Assembly: GCA_007121055.1 (NCBI GenBank)
Contig: SKMM01000308.1
Coordinates: forward strand, 1 to 6,123
Length of the DNA stretch: 6,123 nt
Direction: 5' to 3'
Source of the DNA: Paracoccaceae bacterium
GTDB taxonomy: Bacteria; Pseudomonadota; Alphaproteobacteria; Rhodobacterales; Rhodobacteraceae
Numbering within the stretch: the first letter of the stretch is position 1; every line of letters begins with the position of its first letter. The notes beneath the pieces were generated by a model. It was not told the DNA's origin. It saw only the letters and a list, made by a program, of their open reading frames with translations, and made no database searches. The position numbers and the translations under genes were made by a program. Below, one piece after another: positions 1-6,123 of the stretch.

Positions 1-23
1 AGGCCCAGCGTCAGCGGATCCAT
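1..23 (-). CDS. dctM: TRAP transporter large permease, N-terminal fragment (DctM type)
   Basis: Only the first seven codons are inside the window, reading MDPLTLG on the minus strand; the rest lies beyond the left edge. MDPLTLG is a typical opening for the large, about 12-helix DctM subunit, which forms the sodium-coupled transport channel of TRAP importers in the inner membrane. The ATG overlaps the TGA of the upstream small permease by one base (TGATG), an arrangement usual for translational coupling of dctQ and dctM. The identification rests mainly on this position and overlap plus the seven residues. Substrate cannot be inferred. Confidence 0.75.
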
Positions 24-571
24 CAGTCGTCCTCCAGTCCGAAGGGCTTGTCGAGCCCGCTCAGCAGACCCAGCAGATCGGCGAACAGTTGCAGGATGAA
101 GAGGCCGATCCCCAGCGGCAGCGCGGCATAGGGGATCCACAGCGGCGGGCCCCAGACGCTGGACGACCGCCAGCCGCGCTGCCAGGCCTCCAGCCAGTTC
201 TCGAAGCTGTACCAGGTCATGACGGCCAGCACCGCGATGCCCGAGATCAGCACCACAAACGCCAGCACCTTGCGCGGCCAGCCGCGCAGATAGAGCGGCA
301 GCAGGTCCACATTGACGTGGCCGCGCAGCTTCTGGACGTAGGGCAGCCCCAGCATCGTGGCGCCGATCATCAGGTAGATCACGGTTTCGGTCTGCCAGAT
401 CGTCGACTGGCGCAGCACGAAGCGCACGATGATCATCTGACAGGTGATCAGCACCGAGGCGAAGATCATGCCGGCGGCGATCCAGCCGCAGACGGTCGAG
501 ATCCAGCCGATGCCGCGGATCACACGCGCGACGCCGAAGCGCCAGCCTGTGGCGGTCTGCTCGTAGGCCAT
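23..571 (-). CDS. dctQ: TRAP transporter small permease (DctQ type)
   Basis: This 182-aa inner-membrane protein has four hydrophobic segments, at about residues 21-43, 58-78, 103-124 and 145-168, the usual size and topology of the DctQ subunit of tripartite ATP-independent periplasmic transporters. Family-like features are R50-FVLRQSTIWQTE in the second segment, GHVNVDLLP (84-92) in the loop after it, and WRSSSVWGPPLWIPYAALPLG (134-154) entering the last helix. In the family, DctQ packs against the large permease DctM and helps dock the solute receptor. It starts at ATG 571-569; the ribosome-binding site is only fair (GGGGA, nine bases upstream). It lies 93 bases downstream of the receptor gene and overlaps dctM by one base, so the three genes form one operon. 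The family call is firm; the transported compound is unknown. Confidence 0.93.
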   Translation of the reverse strand: MAYEQTATGWRFGVARVIRGIGWISTVCGWIAAGMIFASVLITCQMIIVRFVLRQSTIWQTETVIYLMIGATMLGLPYVQKLRGHVNVDLLPLYLRGWPRKVLAFVVLISGIAVLAVMTWYSFENWLEAWQRGWRSSSVWGPPLWIPYAALPLGIGLFILQLFADLLGLLSGLDKPFGLEDD

Positions 572-628
572 GGGTATCTATCCCCGGGGTCAGGCGGGTT
601 GGCGGACGGTCGGGTTCTGGGGGGCGTG

Positions 629-650
629 GGGGCGGGCCGTGGCCCGCCCC
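629..650 (-). promoter_or_regulatory. GC hairpin between dctP and dctQ (attenuator or mRNA-stabilising stem)
   Basis: Bases 629-638 and 641-650 are perfect inverted repeats (GGGGCGGGCC / GGCCCGCCCC), forming a 10-bp all-G/C stem that would fold with a four-base loop after opening the inner pair. It starts 15 bases past the dctP stop codon in the 93-base gap before dctQ. No T-run follows in the direction of transcription, so it is not a canonical intrinsic terminator. In binding-protein transporter operons, such stems commonly protect the receptor mRNA or cause partial termination so that receptor outnumbers permease. That role here is inferred from position. Confidence 0.6.
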
Positions 651-664
651 TCAGGCCGGTCGGA

Positions 665-1663
665 TCACTCGACCGACAGCGCGAGGTCCAGCAGGTCCTG
701 CCCTCCGTCGACCTGTTCGACGAAGGCGGCGAAGGCCGAGGCCTGCGCCAGTTCCAGCCAGGCGGCGAAGTCTTCGCTCGTCATCTCGGCGATCTCCACC
801 CCCGCCTCGCGGAAGCGCTCGACCGACGCGGCGTCCTGGCGCTTGGCTTCCTCGAGGTAGAACGCCTCGGCCCGGGCCGAGGCCGCCAGCAGGACCTCCT
901 GCTGCTCCTCGGTCAGCCCCTCGAAGCGCGACTTGTTCATCAGCAGCGGTTGGTACATGAACCACAGCGCATAGTCCGCAGCCGGGGTGTAGCAGGCGAG
1001 CTGTTCGTACAGGCGGAACGACACGAAGGACGCCGATGAGGTGTTCACCGCCGTGAGCACCCGTGTCTGCAGCGCGTTGTAGATTTCGGTGGAGGGCATC
1101 GAGGTGATCGAGGCCCCGGCCGCGGCCAGCATCTGCTCGAAGGCGCGCCCGGCGGCGCGGATGGTGCGGCCTTCCATGTGCTCGGGCCGGGTGATGCACT
1201 CGTCCGTGGAGCCGAAGCCGCCGGCGAGATAGCCATGCACGAGGACCATCACGTCGTCCTCGGCCATGAGGCCCTCAAGATGCTCCATGAAGGGGGAGGC
1301 GTTCAGGCGCGCGCCATGCTCGTGGTTCTGCACCAGGCCCGGCATCAGCGTCAGGTTGAACTCGGGCCGCTGGCCCCCGGCATAGGACAGCGGCAGCACC
1401 GTCATGTCCAGCCGCCCGCGGGTGAGCGGGGTATACTGTTCTCCGGCCGCGAACAGCGAGGCCGAGGGGAAGATGCGGATCTCGAGCCCCACATCGGCCT
1501 CGGCGACCTCGTCTGCGATCATCTGGGCGACCTGGTGGCGCACATCGGCCGTGGACCACTGGTGCGACAGGCGCAGCACGGTGTTGGCATCGGCCGCGGC
1601 GGCAAAAAGACCCAACGCGACGGCGGACGCGGCCGCAAGGGCCGCGGGCTTGAACGGTTTCAT
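665..1663 (-). CDS. dctP: TRAP transporter periplasmic solute-binding protein (DctP type)
   Basis: This 332-aa protein captures the substrate in the periplasm and delivers it to the DctQM membrane complex. Residues 1-26 form a signal peptide: K2/K5, a hydrophobic alanine-rich core, and a probable cleavage after ADA26. The mature protein begins NTVLRLSHQWS, the usual first beta strand of DctP proteins. GRTIRAAG (165-172) contains R169, which aligns with the conserved arginine that binds the substrate carboxylate in this family. The following MPSTEIYNALQTRV (189-202) is the usual MP-x-E-Y-ALQ segment. Where many homologues read VVDGQENP, this one reads LTAVNTSSASF, so the pocket may differ. C156 and C224 are the only cysteines and could form a disulfide. 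The start at ATG 1663-1661 is set by GGAGGA four bases upstream (1668-1673 on the opposite strand) and by the signal peptide; the frame stays open further upstream but that extension is not needed. It is divergent from the gntR gene. The ligand, probably an organic acid anion, is not identifiable. Confidence 0.93.
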   Translation of the reverse strand: MKPFKPAALAAASAVALGLFAAAADANTVLRLSHQWSTADVRHQVAQMIADEVAEADVGLEIRIFPSASLFAAGEQYTPLTRGRLDMTVLPLSYAGGQRPEFNLTLMPGLVQNHEHGARLNASPFMEHLEGLMAEDDVMVLVHGYLAGGFGSTDECITRPEHMEGRTIRAAGRAFEQMLAAAGASITSMPSTEIYNALQTRVLTAVNTSSASFVSFRLYEQLACYTPAADYALWFMYQPLLMNKSRFEGLTEEQQEVLLAASARAEAFYLEEAKRQDAASVERFREAGVEIAEMTSEDFAAWLELAQASAFAAFVEQVDGGQDLLDLALSVE

Positions 1664-1735
1664 GGCTTCCTCCCTGACTTTGCGCAGGCCCGGCCAAGGG
1701 CCGCGAAGCACCCCCGGACCCGGAGGCACCGCGTC

Positions 1736-1764
1736 ACAAGATCGCATTCGGGATGCCAAGTCAA
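1736..1764 (-). promoter_or_regulatory. Candidate promoter of the dctPQM operon
   Basis: On the minus strand TTGACT (1764-1759) is a good -35 match. The hexamer 17 bases further on, TCTTGT (1741-1736), matches the -10 consensus at only three positions. Transcription would begin near 1729, giving a leader of about 65 bases before dctP. The first GTATAC palindrome lies directly upstream of the -35 box, centred about 45 bases before the predicted start. The weak -10 makes this tentative; a promoter dependent on regulator binding or on another sigma factor is possible. Confidence 0.35.
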
Positions 1765-1770
1765 GAATGC

Positions 1771-1778
1771 TGTATACA
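1771..1778. promoter_or_regulatory. Probable GntR operator, copy 1 (TGTATACA)
   Basis: TGTATACA is a perfect 8-bp palindrome, in the context AGAATGC-TGTATAC-AAG. A GTATAC core is the centre of operators of several FCD-family GntR regulators, for example ExuR/UxuR of E. coli. A second copy with the same AGAATGC leader lies 38 bases away, and both sit in the region shared by dctP and the gntR gene. Position and repetition make these the likely binding sites of the adjacent regulator; binding itself is inferred. Confidence 0.6.
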
Positions 1779-1787
1779 AGAACCCTG

Positions 1788-1816
1788 TTGAGAAATGCAG
1801 AATGCCGCTGTATACG
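1788..1816 (+). promoter_or_regulatory. Promoter of gntR, giving a probable leaderless transcript
   Basis: TTGAGA (1788-1793) and TATACG (1811-1816) resemble the -35 and -10 boxes and are separated by exactly 17 bases. The expected start, about seven bases after the -10 box, is 1823, the A of the preferred ATG of the regulator gene. No Shine-Dalgarno sequence precedes that ATG, which fits a leaderless mRNA. The -10 box coincides with the second GTATAC operator, so a bound regulator would block its own transcription. Confidence 0.5.
1809..1815. promoter_or_regulatory. Probable GntR operator, copy 2 (TGTATAC)
   Basis: TGTATAC repeats the core of the site at 1771-1778. It is also preceded by AGAATGC, here with three extra bases (CGC) in between. 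It overlaps the proposed -10 box of gntR and ends eight bases before the preferred ATG. The outer bases GCTG (1807-1810) and CAGC (1819-1822) also pair. The location suggests autoregulation by steric block of RNA polymerase. Recognition by the neighbouring regulator is inferred. Confidence 0.55.
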
Positions 1817-1822
1817 TGCAGC

Positions 1823-2509
1823 ATGGAGACCCGACGCGCAGATGGCGTCCGCGAGGCGCTGGAACAGATGATCGTCACCGGCGAATTGTCGGACGGCGAC
1901 CGGCTGGACGAGATGTCGCTGGCCGACCGGTTCGGCTGTTCCCGCACGCCGCTGCGCGAGGCGTTCCAGGCGCTGGCGGCCTCGGGGCTGGTGCAGCTGA
2001 TCCCCCGGCGCGGCGCCTTCGTGCGGCACCCAAGCCTGGGCGAGATGGTCGAGATGTTCGAGGTGATGGCCGAGTTGGAGGCGCTGTGCGGCCGGCTGGC
2101 GGCGCGCCGGGTCACGCCCGAACTGCTGGCGGAGCTGTGGGCGACCGTGACCGCCTGCGAGGCGGCGGTGGCGGCGCAGGACCACGACCGCTACTATGCC
2201 GAGAACGAGCGGTTTCACCTGCTGCTCTACCGCGCCGGGGGCAATGCCTTCCTCGAGGCCGAGGCCGCGCGGCTGCACCGCCGGCTCAAGCCGTTCCGCC
2301 GGCTGCAGTTGCGGGTGCGCGGGCGCATGGCCCAGTCGCTGGCCGAACACCGCGCCGTGCTTGCGGCGCTGCGCGACGGCGATGCCGAGGCGGCGGCCTC
2401 GGTCCTGCGCGACCATGTCGCCGTGCAGGGCGGCAAGTTCAACGATCTGATGGCAAGCTATCGGCAGGAACGCCTGCGACCGGACGCGGGGCTTGCCCTG
2501 CGCGCCTGA
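1823..2509 (+). CDS. GntR-family transcriptional regulator, FCD subfamily
   Basis: This 228-aa protein has an N-terminal winged helix-turn-helix at about residues 7-67; RLDEMSLADRFGCSRTPLREAFQAL and the wing PRRGAFV are classic GntR signatures. The C-terminal all-helical FCD ligand domain covers about 75-215. Candidate metal/ligand residues in the FCD pattern are N128 (often Asp), H132 in ERFH, H176 in LAEHRAVL and H198 in RDHV. Such proteins bind small organic acids, often through a metal, and release or change binding to operators. It is divergent from the TRAP operon and two GTATAC palindromes lie between them, so control of that operon and of itself is the likely job. ATG 1823 is preferred over ATG 1802, which adds only MPLYTCS, because the -10 box and second operator lie between the two; neither has a good ribosome-binding site. 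The family is certain; the ligand and whether it represses or activates are not. Confidence 0.92.
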   Translation: METRRADGVREALEQMIVTGELSDGDRLDEMSLADRFGCSRTPLREAFQALAASGLVQLIPRRGAFVRHPSLGEMVEMFEVMAELEALCGRLAARRVTPELLAELWATVTACEAAVAAQDHDRYYAENERFHLLLYRAGGNAFLEAEAARLHRRLKPFRRLQLRVRGRMAQSLAEHRAVLAALRDGDAEAAASVLRDHVAVQGGKFNDLMASYRQERLRPDAGLALRA

Positions 2510-2537
2510 GCGCATGGGAGGCCGCTGCGTTCCGGCA

Positions 2538-2570
2538 CCGCGGACGGCGTGCATGTGTCGCGGACCGCGG
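2538..2570. terminator. Weak bipartite inverted repeat between convergent genes
   Basis: CCGCGG at 2538-2543 can pair with CCGCGG at 2565-2570. Inside, GCG (2547-2549) pairs with CGC (2559-2561), separated by a mostly mismatched stretch. It is the only fold I find in the 70 bases between the stop codons of gntR and the small minus-strand gene, where a bidirectional terminator would be expected. There is no T-run on either strand and the stem is imperfect, so termination is a guess from position. Confidence 0.25.
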
Positions 2571-2579
2571 CGATGTCGG

Positions 2580-2750
2580 TCAGCGCTTGCCGGTGGGGTC
2601 GAAGCCGCTGAACTGGCGGACCATCGCCTCGCCCATGGCCTCGACCATCGCCTGATAGGCCTTGGCGGCGAATTCCGCCTGGCGCTCCGAGGGGATCAGG
2701 AGTTCCTTGAGCTCCTCCGGCGTGCAATCGATTTCGATGTTGATCTTCAC
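2580..2750 (-). CDS. Small conserved-type protein, resembles DUF6489
   Basis: This 56-aa protein begins MKINIEIDCTPEELKELL. That opening resembles what I remember of the DUF6489 family of small alphaproteobacterial proteins (MKI-x-VDCTPEEAR), whose function is unknown. Those proteins are usually longer (about 70-90 aa), so this would be a short member lacking part of the middle. Residues 1-8 are a hydrophilic strand and 22-48 form an amphipathic helix with a repeated AM-x(2-3) pattern (AYQAMVEAMGEAMVRQF). There is no signal peptide or membrane segment, so it is probably cytoplasmic. The start is GTG at 2750-2748, chosen because GGAGGA lies four bases upstream and because the family begins at this MKI. 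A longer reading from ATG 2846 overlaps the methyltransferase end and adds low-complexity Arg/Ala sequence derived from the hairpin, so it is rejected. It is convergent with gntR and follows the methyltransferase by 64 bases. Family assignment is from memory. Confidence 0.75.
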   Translation of the reverse strand: MKINIEIDCTPEELKELLIPSERQAEFAAKAYQAMVEAMGEAMVRQFSGFDPTGKR

Positions 2751-2768
2751 GGTGTCCTCCCTCGGTCC

Positions 2769-2799
2769 GGCCGCCGCCCCCCGCCGCGGGGCGGCGGCC
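2769..2799 (-). terminator. Strong GC hairpin between methyltransferase and small gene
   Basis: Bases 2769-2780 (GGCCGCCGCCCC) and 2788-2799 (GGGGCGGCGGCC) form a perfect 12-bp G/C stem with a seven-base loop. It begins 15 bases after the methyltransferase stop and ends eight bases before the GGAGGA ribosome-binding site of the small gene. No T-run follows on either strand. It could end or attenuate the methyltransferase transcript, protect its 3' end, or hinder translation of the small gene. The stem is seen directly; the role is inferred. Confidence 0.5.
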
Positions 2800-2814
2800 C
2801 ACCATCGCCAAGCC

Positions 2815-3624
2815 TCATCGTCCCGAGCGTTCCATGTCGCTGTCAAGGGGATACATCGAGGCGCCGGCGAGCCGCGGGATCAGGGCGCGCCAGTCGAAGG
2901 CGTCCAGGTCCACCGGTCTGACCTTCCGGGCGATGATCGAGGAATGGCAGTAGAGTTCGGGCACAAGCTGGCCCTGCAGATAGGGGTCCGCGGCCTTGGA
3001 AAACCGCCCTATGATCGGATTGTCCATGCCGGAATCGATCACTTCGAAACCCAATTCCGGGCAGAACAGAACCTCCAGAGCGTGCGCGTTGAACTGGAAG
3101 AAATGCCAGGGCAGTTCATGCTCGGAAAAGCTGAAATGCGTCTCGATCACCGCATGTCCGCCCACGGCGAGGACGCGGGCGATCTCCTCCACCACGATCC
3201 AGGGCATGGCCAGATGCTCGAACACGGCAAAGGCCATGACCAGGTCGAAGCTCTCGGGCTCGAAATGGTCGCGCAGCCGGTGCGCGTCGCCCACGACGTC
3301 GACGTTCCGGCCGGTCAGGATGTCGAAGCCGACATAGGAGCAGCCGGGCAGGAAGGAGCGCCAGAGCGCATCCGACACCACGCTTCGCGAGCCCAGTTCG
3401 AGTACCCTTGGGGTCGGCTCGGCAAGATTGTCCCCGATCCACTTCCAGATTCCGGAATGCCGCGCGAATCTCGGCCGCTTGGTGCTGGGGTTCACATGCA
3501 TCTGGAAGTCGAGGTCGGACGGTTCGCCAGCGATGGCGGGTGCGCGGACGGGCGGCGGGTCGTTGGCGGGGGGTGGCAGGCGCCGGGAGGCCTGCCAGTT
3601 GCGCACAAATCGTCTCAGGCCCAT
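2815..3624 (-). CDS. Class I SAM-dependent methyltransferase, substrate unknown
   Basis: This 269-aa protein (from ATG 3624) has the Rossmann-like methyltransferase fold in the usual order. Motif I is VLELGSRSVVSD (about 74-85), a variant of the SAM-binding glycine loop with one glycine instead of the usual GxGxG. YVGFDI (97-102) ends in the acidic residue expected to hold the SAM ribose, followed by GDAHRL (112-117). FDLVMAFAVFEHL (126-138) is motif IV and VGGHAVIETHFSF (154-166) the following strand. Residues 1-60 are basic and proline-rich without a membrane segment, so it is probably cytoplasmic. The C-terminal part, with LPWHFFQFNAHALEVLF, is shared with uncharacterised methyltransferases often found near surface-polysaccharide genes, but none are seen here. 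A TTG at 3684 would add 20 residues, but it has no ribosome-binding site; ATG 3624 has only a modest one (GGACAGAG), so the start is uncertain. It lies 100 bases downstream of the ABC ATPase gene on the same strand, perhaps as a separate unit. Confidence 0.8.
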   Translation of the reverse strand: MGLRRFVRNWQASRRLPPPANDPPPVRAPAIAGEPSDLDFQMHVNPSTKRPRFARHSGIWKWIGDNLAEPTPRVLELGSRSVVSDALWRSFLPGCSYVGFDILTGRNVDVVGDAHRLRDHFEPESFDLVMAFAVFEHLAMPWIVVEEIARVLAVGGHAVIETHFSFSEHELPWHFFQFNAHALEVLFCPELGFEVIDSGMDNPIIGRFSKAADPYLQGQLVPELYCHSSIIARKVRPVDLDAFDWRALIPRLAGASMYPLDSDMERSGR

Positions 3625-3724
3625 GGCTCTGTCCACAACACCAATACCGACGATCACGCTGGCAAGCGGGTGGGGCCCTGTCAATGCGGCGCAAGCGGAC
3701 GATCAGGGACCCATGGGCGCCGGG

Positions 3725-5749
<2,025 letters not shown>

Positions 5750-5761
5750 CGCGCCCCCTTC

Positions 5762-6123
5762 TCAGTTGCGCGCGTCGGGCGCGGTGACGTCGCGGGCGCC
5801 GTCGCCCATCAGGTTGATCGATAGCACCAGCGCGAACAGCGCCACGCCGGGGATGGTGATCAGCCACGGGTCAAAGAAGATCTCGTTCTGCGCCTGCGAC
5901 AGCATCAGCCCCCAGGACGGCAGCGGCGGCTGCACCCCGAGGCCTAGGAAGGACAGAGCGGCCTCCAGCAGGATCGCGTTGGCCATCTCCACCGTGCCCA
6001 CGACCAGCAGCGCGTTGAGGATGTTGGGCAGGATCTCGCGCAGGATGATGTAGCTGCGCGAACAGCCCAGGGCCTCGGCGGCGGTGACGAAGTCGAATTC
6101 GCGCATCTGCAGGGTCAGCGTGC
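5762..6123 (-). CDS. Dipeptide-type ABC transporter permease, C-terminal part (DppC/OppC type)
   Basis: The last 119 residues are visible; the gene continues past the right edge. The readable frame starts TLTLQMREFDFVTAAEALG, so the Met at 6106 is internal and not the start. The EAA-type loop, AAEALG followed by REILPNI, contacts the ATPase in these importers. LLEAALSFLGLGVQPPLPSWG is a hallmark of the DppC/OppC subfamily, as is the ending NLMGDGARDVTAPD. At least two hydrophobic segments are present, around LNALLVVGTVEMANAILL and TIPGVALFALVLSINLM. In such systems the subunit pairs with a DppB-like permease to form the inner-membrane channel. The stop is 12 bases before the fused ATPase gene, and receptor and DppB genes are expected upstream, off the window. 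Confidence 0.93.
   Translation of the reverse strand, partial: TLTLQMREFDFVTAAEALGCSRSYIILREILPNILNALLVVGTVEMANAILLEAALSFLGLGVQPPLPSWGLMLSQAQNEIFFDPWLITIPGVALFALVLSINLMGDGARDVTAPDARN

Noticed and set aside
89..1039. Plus-strand open frame opposite dctQ and dctP
   Set aside because: Composition is Arg/Gln/His/Asp-rich with no recognisable fold, and it covers the intergenic hairpin and two well-supported minus-strand genes.
1687..1702. GGCCC / GGGCC fold in the dctP leader
   Set aside because: A five-bp stem with a six-base loop is common in GC-rich DNA and is not placed to hide the ribosome-binding site.
1178..1822. Upstream in-frame extension of the GntR gene over the dctP gene
   Set aside because: It runs antisense through dctP and through both operators; the winged-helix domain is complete from 1823.
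1664..2554. Upstream in-frame extension of the dctP gene over gntR
   Set aside because: The signal peptide and GGAGGA ribosome-binding site fix the start at 1663; the extension is antisense to gntR.
2751..2846. Longer N-terminus for the small protein starting at ATG 2846
   Set aside because: It would overlap the methyltransferase end by 32 bases, translate the hairpin, and place the strong ribosome-binding site and conserved MKI start inside the gene.
3676..3710. CCCTG and CAGGG as a possible terminator after the ABC ATPase
   Set aside because: Only five base pairs with a loop of over 20 bases and no T-run; not better than chance in this base composition.

Overview
The window is GC-rich DNA with strongly G/C-ending codons and dense, co-oriented genes. 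It looks like an alphaproteobacterial chromosome, most plausibly Rhodobacterales (Rhodobacter/Paracoccus/Roseobacter relatives). This rests on base composition, the two solute transporters and the small MKINIEIDCTPEE protein; no marker gene is present, so the taxon is an inference.

Left part (1-1663, minus strand): a tripartite TRAP transporter operon read right to left. It has a periplasmic solute receptor (DctP type, 332 aa), a small four-helix permease (DctQ type, 182 aa), and the first seven codons of the large permease (DctM type) running off the left edge. DctQ and DctM overlap by one base. A strong GC hairpin lies between the receptor and permease genes.

Centre (1664-2509): a FCD-family GntR regulator is transcribed on the plus strand, divergently from the TRAP operon. 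The shared 159-base control region carries two copies of a GTATAC-centred palindrome, the probable operators. One overlaps the -10 box of a 17-bp-spaced promoter whose predicted start falls on the regulator's ATG, suggesting a leaderless mRNA and autoregulation. The natural reading is a ligand-responsive regulator controlling TRAP uptake of an organic acid that cannot be named from sequence.

Middle (2580-3624, minus strand): a 56-aa GTG-initiated protein that resembles DUF6489 proteins as I remember them, and a class I SAM-dependent methyltransferase of unknown substrate. A 12-bp perfect hairpin separates them. The small gene is convergent with gntR.

Right part (3725-6123, minus strand): the end of a dipeptide/oligopeptide-type ABC importer operon. 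It holds the C-terminal 119 residues of a DppC/OppC-like permease and, 12 bases further on, a 674-aa ATPase with DppD-like and DppF-like halves fused in one chain. The receptor and first permease should lie beyond the right edge.

Overall these are ordinary transport functions. I see no mobile element, CRISPR array, tRNA/rRNA or defence system. The most interesting parts are the divergent control region with its probable leaderless regulator, the two intergenic hairpins, and the poorly characterised small protein/methyltransferase pair.
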